A stretch of 64,000 nt of DNA. It comes from Lethocerus indicus (taxonomy: Eukaryota; Arthropoda; Insecta; Hemiptera; Belostomatidae). The DNA lies in the NCBI GenBank assembly GCA_019843655.1, contig JACDQD010000003.1, forward strand, positions 30,244,224 through 30,308,223. Reading direction: 5' to 3'. How positions within the stretch are numbered: the stretch's first letter is position 1; each line of letters begins with the position of its first letter. Below, piece after piece: positions 39,501-48,351 of this stretch. The notes beneath the pieces were generated by a model that was given only the letters and a program-made list of their open reading frames with translations, did not search any database and was not told where the DNA came from. The position numbers and the translations under genes are program-made.

Positions 39501-39923
39501 GTGTGGAAATACGTCTAATGTTTACATCGTCAGACCAGCGTTATCATGAATGAAAATTCAGATGACATCGGTCCGGCCGACAAGGGGATCATTGTTTTCG
39601 CGTTCTAATAGTTCAATTTACAGGTAATAACGATAAATAAGGCGTAAAATGGAATAAAACGAGGATAAGAAAGGGAACAGTAGAGCTATCTGTAAAGGAA
39701 AGAGGTAACCTCCGCATTCAACATGGAGGCCGAACGAGGGACGTAACTGTTTTTCGTAATAAAAACTTACGCATTCCTCCTCTTTTTCCATGCCGCTGGG
39801 CATCTGAGGGACGGCCCTGTTGATGGCCGAGTACTCCGGCAAGTCGGGGAGTTCCTCGGACATGTAAATGGGCAAGGGCTTGGAGGCGTCCAGGGCCCGA
39901 GCCCTGAAAGAGAGCTTGCTCAT
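21404..39923 (-). CDS. E(Pc): Enhancer of Polycomb (12 coding exons, about 805 aa)
   Basis: E(Pc) is the scaffold subunit that links the Tip60/Esa1 acetyltransferase to NuA4/Tip60 in the nucleus; in flies it modifies position-effect variegation. Exons, in order: 39771-39923, 33652-33790, 32449-32543, 28947-29087, 28336-28622, 27292-27427, 26661-26909, 26215-26369, 24343-24438, 23302-24008, 21846-21978, 21404-21530. All junctions are GT-AG and keep frame. The start MSKLSFRARALDASKP is the canonical family start. Further landmarks are LPDLPEYSAINRAVPQMP, FEEMMDRLEK, AFRRRTEKMQTRKNRKNDEA, a GNWGW..RRRFGRGGRVILDRA block, and the conserved C-terminal MEVT. Residues about 612-640 are His/Gln then Pro runs. 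It shares a 426-bp divergent spacer with the dehydrogenase gene. Identification is firm; the C-terminal half is poorly conserved in the family, but here it is connected by phase. Confidence 0.95.
21846..21978 (-). CDS. E(Pc): E(Pc) coding exon 11
   Basis: Residues 721-763, Ser/Asn/Thr-rich, including SSWFGSSSNNAVVYKRG. The acceptor follows a run of T's. The end NSTQVN joins the next exon to give NSEETVAEDSSSS. Confidence 0.85.
23155..23240 (-). repeat. tRNA-like fragment in E(Pc) intron
   Basis: Read on the minus strand, it holds GGTCAGCAGTTCGAATCTTCCC, close to a variable-loop-plus-T-arm, enclosed by CATGG words on both sides. There is no full cloverleaf. It is probably a short SINE remnant about 60 bp from the donor of exon 10. 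Confidence 0.3.
23302..24008 (-). CDS. E(Pc): E(Pc) coding exon 10 (long, low-complexity)
   Basis: Residues 485-719. It starts RHFRPKSPAL, as in vertebrate EPC1 (WRHFRPRTPSL). It then runs through an acidic Leu-rich helix, Gly/Ser stretches and a His/Gln-then-Pro tract encoded by imperfect trinucleotide repeats (23544-23632). Donor GTAAG. Third positions are GC-rich compared with exons 2-6. Confidence 0.9.
23544..23632 (-). repeat. Coding trinucleotide repeat (Pro and His/Gln runs)
   Basis: An imperfect GGT/GTT/GGC array on the plus strand encodes on the minus strand a run of His and Gln followed by Pro. It lies inside E(Pc) exon 10. Open frames on both strands across this repeat are by-products of its three-base period. 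Confidence 0.9.
24343..24438 (-). CDS. E(Pc): E(Pc) coding exon 9
   Basis: Residues 453-483, VILDRAGPSIDDFFSSLD onward, matching the family's GGRVLLDRA continuation. Acceptor TTTCAG, donor GTATGT. It starts one base and ends two bases into a codon. Confidence 0.88.
24681..25354. repeat. 20-bp AT-rich minisatellite bounded by inverted ends
   Basis: Between E(Pc) exons 9 and 8, some two dozen copies of a 20-bp unit near TTTATTTGAATTTATTAGAC run from about 24711 to 25190, partly in a 40-bp higher-order form with ATGAATTTATTAGAA. The block starts with AGGGTGAATTGGGGG (24681-24695) and ends with its near reverse complement CCCCCCAATTCACCCT (25339-25354). A second inverted pair lies inside the right end (25205-25220 with 25262-25277). 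It looks like a non-autonomous element with an expanded internal array. Confidence 0.75.
25205..25277. repeat. Hairpin inside the minisatellite element
   Basis: Arm CTAAGAAAACGGACTT (25205-25220) pairs with AAGTCTGTTTTCTTAT (25262-25277) at 14 of 16 positions. The loop is about 41 nt and contains CGCGC. Confidence 0.7.
25355..25735. repeat. Retroelement-tail-like sequence with repeated end motif
   Basis: The motif 'caaacaccatttgacaaatattatat' at about 25377 recurs as 'caaacgccatttgacaaataatatag' at about 25705. The right copy is preceded by 'gtggaaatcagttcagcagttt' and a CA run, wording typical of 3' tails of insect interspersed repeats. No coding part remains. The exact class is uncertain. 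Confidence 0.4.
26215..26369 (-). CDS. E(Pc): E(Pc) coding exon 8
   Basis: Residues 401-451, the most conserved C-terminal block: GNWGW, then RYRFSMTSLCYPQRRCIG and RRRFGRGG. Acceptor CTCAG, donor GTAAGT. Confidence 0.93.
26661..26909 (-). CDS. E(Pc): E(Pc) coding exon 7
   Basis: Residues 318-400, containing EKRPYRKRKHK (basic, nuclear-localisation-like), a Val/Gly repeat and a Pro/Ser-rich part. Donor GTAAGT. Two in-frame acceptors 9 bases apart (exon ends 26909 or 26900) would include or omit VFQ. Confidence 0.85.
27292..27427 (-). CDS. E(Pc): E(Pc) coding exon 6
   Basis: Residues 273-317, with YQANDLSGALLAE at the start and NHSSWAIKPPK at the end. Acceptor CTGCAG, donor GTGAGA. It ends in phase 0. 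Confidence 0.9.
28336..28622 (-). CDS. E(Pc): E(Pc) coding exon 5
   Basis: Residues 177-271. It contains VKTE, a Gly run of about 8, and AFRRRTEKMQTRKNRKNDEA, then a basic helical stretch. Donor GTATTG. A second possible acceptor lies 6 bases inside the exon; the outer one better matches the family's PLIP-VKTE sequence. Confidence 0.9.
28947..29087 (-). CDS. E(Pc): E(Pc) coding exon 4
   Basis: Residues 130-176, FEEMMDRLEK through YDYWLSKRLKT, exactly 47 codons in phase 0. Acceptor TTCCAG, donor GTTTGT. Confidence 0.93.
29158..29182. repeat. (AT)n microsatellite
   Basis: Short pure AT run of about 22 bases just upstream (in gene sense) of E(Pc) exon 4. Confidence 0.9.
32006..32031. repeat. 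Poly-T run, 26 bp
   Basis: A homopolymer run in the E(Pc) intron before exon 3. On the minus strand it is poly-A, as at a retroposon tail; no element body could be delimited. Confidence 0.9.
32449..32543 (-). CDS. E(Pc): E(Pc) coding exon 3
   Basis: Residues 98-129, starting with the completed Pro of QPFAMEEDYPDYDIDSEDE, a family landmark. Acceptor TTTCAG, donor GTGTGT. Confidence 0.93.
33652..33790 (-). CDS. E(Pc): E(Pc) coding exon 2
   Basis: Residues 52-97. Acceptor TTCAG, donor GTGAGT. It begins EHHLQRAI and ends QPRQLIRMQ, part of the EPL1 (EPcA) domain. It ends one base into a codon. Confidence 0.93.
33791..39770 (-). other. E(Pc) first intron
   Basis: A 6-kb AT-rich intron with no supported exon. 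A less AT-rich insert at about 36120-36640 contains a hammerhead-like core (36352-36380) and an inverted pair GTGAGACACCTGT / ACAGGTGTCTCAT (36467-36479 and 36549-36561). The rest shows no structure I can name. Confidence 0.7.
36352..36380 (+). repeat. Hammerhead-like core, copy B
   Basis: It reads CTGAATA, T, GGC, GAGCA, GCC, GAAA, CCGGTC, then CAGCAAAAACCAAACTAG as in the 44.1 kb copy. One change (G to T) falls in the CUGANGA box. The 3-bp stem and GAAA are kept. Confidence 0.5.
39771..39923 (-). CDS. E(Pc): E(Pc) coding exon 1
   Basis: Residues 1-51. The ATG is at 39921-39923 and the donor is GTAAGT. It encodes the highly conserved EPL1-domain start and ends in GMEKEEEC, phase 0. The intron that follows is about 6 kb. 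Confidence 0.95.
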
Positions 39924-40349
39924 ATCTGTTGACAAGCTAAGAGCACATAGGCACCACACGATAAACCGGCGCCACAGCCGAGTTACCCCGTCCCGACCCC
40001 GACCCCAACTCCCCTACTTCGTTCCCATCTCCGGGTTTGATAGCACTCAGTCACAAAAACCGTACATCCGCGAGGAAAGGCGAAAAAGAAGCTCGTCGTC
40101 GGTGGGACATCATGGCGGACCCGCAGGACTGGGGACGGACAGGCAACGCGCGGGAATCGACGCGTGTTGGGCCGATCGCCACTCGCACACCTCACCACCG
40201 ACCCGATATCACATTTTGATCGAGCCCGTCCGTTTCGATTCAGCTCGCCCCCCGTTCAAACCGCTTATTCGACGCCGTTCGAGTCCGTCCCGAGGATAAA
40301 CCTGTCCTATTAACTAGTGGCAGTGGACTGGGCACCCAGTGGCAGTACA
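39924..40349. promoter_or_regulatory. Divergent promoter, E(Pc) and dehydrogenase genes
   Basis: These 426 bp lie between the two start codons and are CpG-rich in an AT-rich setting, as for a shared housekeeping promoter. There is no clear TATA box. At 40112-40219 an ATG (context CATCATGGCGGA) opens a 35-codon upstream frame on the plus strand. It could be a uORF of the dehydrogenase mRNA or, since CATGGCGG resembles a Pho/YY1 site, a factor-binding site. Confidence 0.55.
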
Positions 40350-40461
40350 ATGGCGACCCCGGCTCACGCCAGATCGGTGGCCGTGCTCAGTAGAATACCC
40401 GAATTGACGACGGCTCTTGCCGAGTCGTTGCCCGGCTTGAATTTTCTCCGGATCGAACCAG
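40350..40461 (+). CDS. Dehydrogenase exon 1
   Basis: Residues 1-37, with the ATG at 40350 and donor GTAAAT. It encodes the N-terminal MATPAHARSVAVLSRIPEL. It ends one base into a codon. Confidence 0.88.
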
Positions 40462-43400
40462 GTAAATTATTATTTTGAATTAAACGCCTCCCGACAGTCC
40501 GTTATTCGCGTCTTGTTGTTGACATTAACGAGAGGCGCAATTGCGAGACCGCCACGGCCATCGTTATCAAATTGACGCCGGCCTCGTGATGCCACTGACG
40601 TGTACTTATTAACTCCCTTTTTTCGCGGAATTCGAAATATTTTTTTTGATACTAAAATTTCTCGATCGTGTTTTTTATTTTCCAGGTTATTTATAGCTAT
40701 TTTTCTATGTATTAAATATTTTCCCCGAATGTTATACTTTCCGTTACGTATACACTACGTACACACTTTTCTCAAAGTACGTCTAATTTATATATATTTT
40801 TTTAAGCCCGTTAATTGTTGTATTTAAATGTTCAAAATATTTGTTTTGCCGAATATAGTCTTCCTTCGATCTCTTCATTTTTATTCGCAATTTGGGATTT
40901 TCTAAGGAATCTGTTTATAGTTATATTCGAAGCGGGAGCTCAATTGGCTTAGTTTAAATATTTACCAGTGAATGCAACGTGATGAGTTTCTCTTAAATGA
41001 ACATATTTATATAAGTTAATGTTCAATAATAATATTCTGTAGATTGGGGCAATGAAAACAAAGTTAATTTTTGAGTAGTACTACTATTAATTAATGTTAA
41101 ACCCTGATTAATAACTGCAAGGTCTTGTACTTATTATTACTACTTTTTTTCTAATTATAATTATGCCGTTATGCGCTTATTATTATAGCTACTTTAATTA
41201 TTCACTATGTCAGATTGTTTTTTATTTATGTATAAAACATTATACATAATCAATATTGATGATATATTATTATTAAATTACTTTGTTAATCTAATGTTGA
41301 TTAATTATTTAGAAATTATTAACCTGTTTGTTTAAACTAACTAAATGTTACTTTATATTTTAGAAGACAACAAGGCCATTACACAATTGAAGGATTCCGA
41401 CATAATTATTTCAGATATGAAACTACTTGGCCCAATTATGTATGAGTTGAAAAATGTGAAATGGGTTCAATCTACCTGGGCTGGAGCTGAAGTTCTGTTG
41501 AAATATGTTAACGATAGTCGGGTAAAAAATTATATCACAATACGCTAGATAAGTTTGAAACATGTATGAAATTGTTATTTAACTCTTTGTTTTGCAGCCT
41601 CCAATAAATTATCCTATTGTTCGATTTACTGGTCTTCATTTTGGGAGAATGATGGCTGAATATGTGGTCACCTACATTGTTTCATTGGAGAGGGACCTGA
41701 AGAGAGTTGCAATGAATCAGAAGGACAAAAAATGGGATGTCAGCGGAAAAATATCAAATTATCGTGTAATTAGTGACCTAACTATTGGGATATTAGGTTT
41801 AGGTACTATTGGTTCTGAAAGTAGGTGAATTTCAGCTCACAAAATGTGTTCAGTAATAATATTTCTTTTTAACATTAAGCTATATAAAGGAGGTCATATT
41901 ACATTGGCAGTAAAAATTATTAAATGATATTGTACTTAAATCAGTACATATATTTGTATTGTACTAATGCATAATGTATTTATAAGATTACATATAAAAA
42001 ACTATGACTGATGGCATGCCTCACTATTACAGTATCGATATTTACTGAAGCCAATGAAGATGTTACTGGAAATATAATAATGTTTAAAATACTAGGGCCC
42101 ATATAGCTAGCTATTCTAGATTAATAAATTCAATAAACATTAAAATATTATTGGCTCCCTTCCTTGTAATTAATTGATTTATAGAATTAATATTGCTTTA
42201 TTAATATAAAATATGATTTACATAATAAATGATTCTGAACCATATATACATTCTGTTGTATATTTAAACAAATTAATTTGAAATAACTAAGTGTATCAAT
42301 TTGTTGACCCATGATTTTGTTTTAGTTGCAAAATGTATTAATATTTTTGGAGCTAAAGTTTGGGGAATGGTTCGAACAATTCCAGAAGATAAACTCACAT
42401 ACGTTGATGAGTACAGGTATGTTAAATAGAATTTGTTTTTTCATTCAATTTAACCAAAGTCACATTATGATTACATCGTGCTTAGTATTGTTTTGGTGAT
42501 ATACCTTCTGAAGCTATTCAATATTTTATTAATGTTTATTAAACAACTGAAGTATTTGTTTGAGTGGTTTTTGAGGATTTTTATATATTTTCATCCAAAA
42601 TTTTTTTCAGTGCTTACCAGTATTAATAAATGGTAGAGCACAGTCAAAATAACTTATAGCACCTGTAGAAGTTTTAAAGCATCACATTTGACAGTTTAAA
42701 AAATATCTATTCATTTTTTTATGAACAGAGGCACATTCCATTTAATGAAATATTTATGAGTACAGTCATACCAAAAATATATGCTTTTTTAAAACTAAAA
42801 GGAAATAATTTTCAACAGTTGTACTGTAAACTTTCAGGCTGCGATGTAACCTAACTTATTTAACAGTGTACATTCAATTATATTATATAATTATAATATT
42901 CAAGTACACATAGACAATCACATGTAAGAACATTGTTAGTGTGCTTATATTTAACAGAAATAGAATGTAATTTTTGTTATCTTTTTGAGAATGAGGTTTG
43001 TAAGAAAAATAATTGTGACCATTATAATCAATTTTATTCAAATCCAGAATAATAACCATAAAAAATATCCAAGTAAATAACTGTTATTCATTTGCATTTA
43101 ATACAGTAGCACTTTAAAATTGGTTTGTTGTTTGTCTGCATTATATAATATCATATATAATTTATATATATTTAGTTTGAATAATTAATATCCTAAATAG
43201 CTCCTTCTCCACTGGCCGCTACATGACCAGGTTTTCGGGGCTCAGAATGTTTACGATATTTGTACAAAAACAAAAAATACCTTGACAACGCAAGGTTTTT
43301 AAGCTAGGTGTATTAATTTTTGCTTTTGCTCTTTTACAACGAAGGACGACGAGTGACCTGCCGTCACTTCTGGGAGCCTGCGACTACGTTATAAGCGTTC

Positions 43401-45275
43401 TGCCCGACACCGAAGAGACAGCGGGCCTGTTGAATCTGCAAGTTCTGTCGGCGGTCAAAAGCGGGGGCGTCGCTTTCATCAACGTCGGCCGAGGGAGCGT
43501 GATAAAGGACGAAGATTTGGTGTCGGCCATCGAGAGGGGTTACATTTCAGCGGCCGTACTCGACGTCTTCAATTCGGAACCGTTGCCGGCCGACAGCCGA
43601 CTGTGGTCGATGCCTCAGGTGTGTACCGACTGTTACATGAGCCAAGGCCTGAGCGAACCCCACTGGAAGTTTAACATACCTGTTTTGTGGTCTGCGAGGG
43701 GTTGGAATACAGCTAGCCATCTTCAGTAGCGGTGTTAGTCACTTTTGGCACTTTGGATGTTTTTTAGGCATCCTCACTGCACTGTCACTGTCATTTGTAC
43801 CGTGGTGGTTGTCTGTCGTGTGTATATATACGTCTCTCGTTATTGTGTTTTGGGGCGTGTGATTTGTCTTTTTTGTGTTGAGGGGGGGTGTGTGGGATAT
43901 TTGTTAATGGGCTTAAGTCTATGTCGGATTGTCGATCAAAAGGGGGTGGTAGTGGTTTGGCGGGTGAGGTCCTTTAGTAGGATATACACACGACTAACAG
44001 ACAACCACCACGGTACAAATGACAGTGACAGTGCAGTGAGGATGCCTAAAAAACATCCAAAGTGCCAACAGTGACCAACACCGCTACTGAAGATGGCAAG
44101 CGGCCGAAACCGGTCTAGTAAAAGACCAAACTAGCGAGAGGAGACGGAAACACACGAAATCTACGGTATCCACTGGAAGTGTTTTTCCCACATTCCCTCT
44201 GGGACTCTTTCCGGTAGCATCATCTGGGTCCAACTGAACAATTGATTGGGGTCTTCTATATACCTGTAGGTCATTAATGCATTCTCTACTGATATTAACC
44301 CAATAACCCTGTTGAAGTTGAAATGGTTTTTCCGCAAAGCAGGTAAAAATTCAAATTTCAAATGAGAAAACAGGTAAAGTTAAAATTAAATCATAAAAGT
44401 GAAAAATGTTTGGATATTATAATATTCAGATGTTGAAGGAATGAAATATAATAATATTGTCAATATACTTCATAGTTCCTCAACTACAGCTTCTCTTGAA
44501 GCGCTCTCTATAGAAATCTGTTTTTATTTATTTATTTTATATAGTCTTTTATATTTGTATTAGTATATGCATATTTAAATTCTTCACTTGTATATGGTGT
44601 GCCCCCCATCACCAAGTTGAAATATATAGATATAGAAATCTACTCTGACCAATCTATGGATGGGACAAAATTAATCTAAATTAATTAACATTAAAAGACA
44701 AGTATAAGAATATAAATTGCAATATAATTATTAAACAAAATATAAACTTTAATTATTCTTAAAGATTTTATGTTGATATATTTATAACTACTGTAATCTC
44801 AAGGATGTAAATTTACCATATTTCTAATGCTGATCAGATACATAATTATAATTATTTATATTATTATATATAATTTATTAATAATATATTTATATGATGA
44901 TACAGTATTCCATTATTTAGGTGTAAAATATTATCTGTGATTCAATTTTCCGCCTTAAACTGGATTAAGTAATATTAAAGCTATTTGCTATGCTTATGAA
45001 AAAAATACTTTGTGGAGTAAATACTATTTGTTGATGAAAAATAATTTTTGGGCAGTTTTATCTTATTTTTGTTTTACAATAACTATAAATTATAAATAAA
45101 ATATTGTACAGTCATTAATTGTGAGTAAATATTTTGTGTTCAGGTGACAATTACACCACATTCGTCTGCAGTATCAAGGGCTATGGATATAGCACAAGTG
45201 TTTACTAAAAATTATGCCACATGGGAAGCTGGACAGCAACTACCAAATGTGTTCCAGTTTAACAGGGGATATTGA
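40350..45275 (+). CDS. D-2-hydroxyacid dehydrogenase, glyoxylate/hydroxypyruvate reductase-like (6 exons, 329 aa)
   Basis: The product is an NAD(P)-dependent enzyme of the D-isomer-specific 2-hydroxyacid dehydrogenase family, expected to reduce glyoxylate or hydroxypyruvate. Exons: 40350-40461, 41364-41521, 41598-41820, 42326-42416, 43345-43618, 45144-45275; all are GT-AG and in phase. The nucleotide-binding GLGTIG is at about 157-162. The catalytic triad is Arg244 (NVGRG), Glu273 (NSEPLP) and His292 (TPHSS), with the usual R-E-H spacing. The substrate-domain phrase WVQSTWAGAE and the overall layout resemble the bacterial GhrA group more than vertebrate GRHPR, by memory of the families. No signal peptide or membrane segment is seen, so cytosol is likely. 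Exon 5 is GC-rich whereas exons 2, 3, 4 and 6 are AT-rich. The true substrate is not shown by sequence. Confidence 0.92.
41364..41521 (+). CDS. Dehydrogenase exon 2
   Basis: Residues 38-90 of the substrate-binding domain, with DIIISD and WVQSTWAGAEVLLKY. Acceptor TTTTAG, donor GTAAAA. Confidence 0.92.
41598..41820 (+). CDS. Dehydrogenase exon 3
   Basis: Residues 91-164. It contains HFGRMMAEYVV and ends just after the Rossmann motif GLGTIG. Acceptor TTTGCAG, donor GTAGGT. Confidence 0.93.
42326..42416 (+). CDS. Dehydrogenase exon 4
   Basis: Residues 165-194, the second strand of the Rossmann fold (IFGAKVWGMVRT). Acceptor TTTTAG, donor GTATGT. Confidence 0.92.
43345..43618 (+). CDS. Dehydrogenase exon 5 (catalytic Arg and Glu)
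   Basis: Residues 195-286, with VISVLPDTEETAGLLN, NVGRGSVI (catalytic Arg) and VFNSEPLP (catalytic Glu). Acceptor ACGAAG, donor GTGTGT. Third codon positions are strongly GC-rich, unlike the other exons. Confidence 0.93.
43716..44097. mobile_element. Palindromic (fold-back) element in dehydrogenase intron 5
   Basis: Left arm 43716-43825 and right arm 43983-44097 are near-perfect reverse complements of about 110 bp, separated by a G/T-rich spacer of about 160 bp. Each outer end carries CTACTGAAGATGGC, the start of the hammerhead-like core. Outside the right arm the full core continues (GGCCGAAACCGGTC and CTAGTAAAAGACCAAACTAG); the left one breaks off after GGCTAGC. No coding capacity is seen. 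The layout suggests a non-autonomous element or two inverted retroelement ends. Confidence 0.7.
44087..44115 (+). ncRNA. Hammerhead-ribozyme-like core, best copy (A)
   Basis: CTGAAGA (44087-44093) fits the CUGANGA box. GGC (44095-44097) can pair with GCC (44103-44105) around a 5-nt loop. GAAA follows at 44106-44109, then CCGG and TC (44110-44115), so ACCGGU could form the loopless stem III seen in short hammerheads, leaving UC as cleavage-site bases. One unpaired U follows the CUGANGA box, a departure from the canonical fold. The activity is an inference. Confidence 0.4.
45144..45275 (+). CDS. Dehydrogenase exon 6 (catalytic His, C-terminus)
   Basis: Residues 287-329 and TGA. It starts VTITPHSSAVSRAMDIA with the catalytic His and ends FQFNRGY. 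Acceptor TGTTCAG. AATAAA signals follow at 45349 and 45452. Confidence 0.93.
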   Translation: MTITPHSSAVSRAMDIAQVFTKNYATWEAGQQLPNVFQFNRGY

Positions 45276-46400
45276 TTAATTATCATAAAATAATTTAGTT
45301 TGGTAAAAGGTTGAGGAGGTAGTTGGATCATGAATCATCTTATTTAAAAATAAAAGATGTATTTTTTGCTAGCATTGGCAAATATTGTTGTCAGATGCTT
45401 TCTGTTAAAGTTGTTATTGTCTCTGATGAATTAGAGATTTAATGATTCAAAAATAAAAGTTTAAAAAATTTGTATAAAACAATAATTTCAATTAAGTGAG
45501 TGAAGAAAAAGAAGTATTTTGACATGAAAAGATTATATTATTTAATTTACTTAACACCAACTCTAACATTGTGTGCATGACATAATAAACAATATGATCA
45601 TACTAAAGTAATAAACAACATTTATTGCAATAATTTATTTAATTTGTTAGTAGGGTAATTTTATATTTGTCTAAATAAAAGAATTGACTGCTTAAAGTTA
45701 CCATTAAGTCATTAGTTATCATCACATTGGTGCAAATGAGCCAAAAAAATGATTTACCATCTTTTATTACCTTTATTAGATAGTTATTTCTAGTGATGAA
45801 AATCTATATATCGTGAAATTCTATTTTCACACTAGTCACTAATTAAAAATATATACATGTTTCGAATAAATGTTATTAAAATTATAAGATAATCATTATT
45901 TATAAAACTATATAATGATGTATTACTTAAAATCAGGAATAAAGTAATGTTTACCATTAATATTTTATTAGAGATCTTCCACAGGGGTATTTTATTGTTT
46001 TCCAAAACATAATAATATATAATATTTAAAATGTAGACCCTTCCCCCTCATTCCATTGATATTTTGGTCAGAGAATTATAAGTGACAATACATATGATTA
46101 ATAAAACAAGCCTCAAGTGTAGTAAAATCCAATAGAAAGTAATTTATTCTTTAAAATAATACAGCAAGAAAACATTCTTTAGATAGCAGATATATATCAT
46201 CCATTAATGTGTCAATGCGATATATAGAAATATATACATATAAAAAAAAATATGAATGTCATTATTTCAAAAGAGTTGAAAACAGAAATGCTTTTAAAAC
46301 AGTATTAAATTACAATACATACTCAGTTCTCCGAAGCATTACAATATTAAAATAAAAAGTACAGAACCGAATTTGTATTGTTATTTCTTAAATAATTTCC
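45276..46400. other. Convergent 3' intergenic region
   Basis: 1.1 kb of very AT-rich DNA lies between the stops of the dehydrogenase (plus) and Translin (minus). Plus-strand AATAAA occurs at 45349 and 45452, and a minus-strand AATAAA (TTTATT) at 46143-46148. These are plausible poly(A) signals, leaving about 0.7 kb between transcripts. Nothing else is seen. Confidence 0.6.
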
Positions 46401-46673
46401 TTAAAGATCCATCTTTTGTTCGACATCTGAATTTTTTTCCTGGGCCTGAGATTCTTCAGTGGCTGATCCCGGTTTCAGACCCCGGATCGACAAGTCATAT
46501 ACCACCTCTTCAATTTTCTTCAGATCATATTTCAATCCGTCAAATCTCTTGCGTAGGCTGTCATTCTTGAAGTTTAAAAGACGGAACCCTGAATTGAGCT
46601 CATTCACAAACTGCGAAATTTGAATCGGTCTATGGTAGTCCCCACTGGTGACACTGTTCACTGCAAATCTGGA
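46401..46673 (-). CDS. trsn: Translin exon 5 (C-terminus)
   Basis: Residues 157-246 and TAA at 46401-46403. It holds the VTSGD site and the strongly conserved DSLRKRFDGLKYDLKKIEE helix, then a Glu/Ser/Gln-rich tail. Confidence 0.96.
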   Translation of the reverse strand, partial: SRFAVNSVTSGDYHRPIQISQFVNELNSGFRLLNFKNDSLRKRFDGLKYDLKKIEEVVYDLSIRGLKPGSATEESQAQEKNSDVEQKMDL

Positions 46674-48351
46674 CTAAAAATGAAAAACTGTGTAATTTGG
46701 AGGTAATAAATGAGCAAAGGTTTCTCTGACCGGAACTTGAATTATCACTAACTTCCCATATACTGTGGGAAGGTTCTTTCCACCAGTTTGTTGGCTATAA
46801 TAAACTTTGTGGTTTTCATTTTATGTTTTAAATATTTTAATAATAAACTCCTATATACTTACTAGTTCCGAAGCCAAAAGCAACAGGCCAGATAAGTAGT
46901 CCTCAAGATCGATGTGGAACCCTTCATTGCGATTCACCTTTACTGTTAATAATTATACATACATTATTTACACCTATTGTCTACACAAATACACATGATA
47001 GAGTACAATGTAATCTAATATAATACATTACAGGAATTTTTTCAAAGAAGGTAAAAATAAAATTTAAATGAAATAAAAAAAGAGAAAAATGTTTGGATAT
47101 TATAATGTTCAGATGTTGAAGTTATGAAATACAATAATATTTGTATATAAAATTCTTTGATATATTCTAAAAGAGAATATAAAGCTTGATTAAAAATGAA
47201 ATAATTCTATAATTATTTGCAGAATTTATTTGTAGCTTATTATAACATTGTGGATATCTCATGAATTAAAAATATAATAAAAGATAAAACAAGGTAAAAG
47301 ACGGTTTGTTTCACACATTTTGAATCATAATAAATAAATATGGAATGATTTTCATTAATAATAATGATTTCTTATGTAAATGAAATAAATTAGCAAACTC
47401 ATTTTGTTTATAGCCTGAGCTCCCAGGGTACATGTTTTTGCCAAATTCATTTGACATTTTATATAAATATTTTTAGGTGTCAAGGATTATAATCCAGTAA
47501 TTAAAGTGCCAAAAAAGCGCATATTTAAATATAACATACTCGATAATTTCTCAGCCACTGCTTCTCTGGAGACCATAGCACCAGATTTAAGAAATTCAGT
47601 TAGAGCTATCAGAAATATGAGCCTTTGACTGACAAATTTCCAATTGTCGTGGTATTTATAGTACTCTTCGTGAGGTATAATGGAAGTCAGTTTAACGTAT
47701 CCTTTGGCAGCATCCTCTAGACACTTATCAGCTTGTTCAATCAATTGTGGAACTAAGCAAAACAAGTATAACAGCATAGTAATCATTATAATGATAAATA
47801 TAATTTATAATTAAAATACACTATCTTTTCTGTTTTATTTATTGTGCAACTTGTATCTAATATTTCTTAATGCAATATTAGAAAATATTTAACATAATTT
47901 AAAACATGCATTTAATTACTTGATAAATAATAATTTTTATTAATTACACAAATTCCTTTACAAAATCTATTGTGAATTAATCTAAGGTTTCGCATACAAT
48001 TTAAACCCAACTCTCTATGGTAAACATTTATGCATGCATGATATAAATTGAAAACTACATGTAATAATTTATAAAGTTTCTGTAATGAATTGATTACCTT
48101 GAGAAATGCCATTTTCTGAATGGATACCTTGGAGTATTGTCATGATTTCCCTTGCAGTCTGCTCAATGTCTTTGACAATATCTCTTATTTGCTGAAAATT
48201 AACAAACGCTTAAGAAAGATAGGATCGTTTACTTCAGAAAGCAATCTGATCAAATGTACTCATCACGAACCTCCCTAAGGCCTTGTTCTTCGTTGAAATT
48301 TTTTTGGAAGGAGACGAAGAGTCTCGTTATATTTTGTTCCGAAATCGACAT
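46401..48351 (-). CDS. trsn: Translin (5 coding exons, 246 aa)
   Basis: Translin is a single-strand DNA/RNA-binding protein that with Trax forms C3PO, an endoribonuclease acting on the passenger strand of small RNAs and on tRNA fragments. Exons in order: 48271-48351, 48098-48191, 47540-47752, 46863-46942, 46401-46673; all GT-AG and in phase. Landmarks shared with vertebrate Translin are IEQTAREIMTILQGIH (helix 1-2), EYYKYHDNWKFVSQRLIFL, REAV, GFHIDLEDYLSG, ASELSRFAVNSVTSGDY (putative nucleotide-binding VTAGD site) and NDSLRKRFDGLKYDLKKIEE. The length is slightly above the 228 aa of human because of an acidic tail ending EQKMDL. It starts 72 bp from the DRC9-like start codon and converges on the dehydrogenase. 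Confidence 0.96.
46863..46942 (-). CDS. trsn: Translin exon 4
   Basis: Residues 130-156, KVNRNEGFHIDLEDYLSG to ASEL. Acceptor AACAG, donor GTAAGT. Confidence 0.95.
47540..47752 (-). CDS. trsn: Translin exon 3
   Basis: Residues 59-129, VPQLIEQADKC through VSREAVAEKLS. Acceptor GCTTAG, donor GTATGT. It ends one base into a codon. Confidence 0.95.
48098..48191 (-). CDS. trsn: Translin exon 2
   Basis: Residues 28-58, QIRDIVKDIEQTAREIMTIL and GIHSENGISQ. Acceptor TTTCAG, donor GTAAT. Confidence 0.94.
48271..48351 (-). CDS. trsn: Translin exon 1
   Basis: Residues 1-27, with the ATG at 48349-48351; MSISEQ aligns with the vertebrate MSVSEI start. Donor GTTCGT, a weak but accepted GT site, phase 0. 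Confidence 0.93.

Noticed and set aside
44161..44361. Minus-strand open frame in dehydrogenase intron 5 (ends EGMWEKHFQWIP)
   Set aside because: It looks protein-like, but I could not match it to a family or link exons. It abuts the palindromic element, so it may be element-derived or chance.
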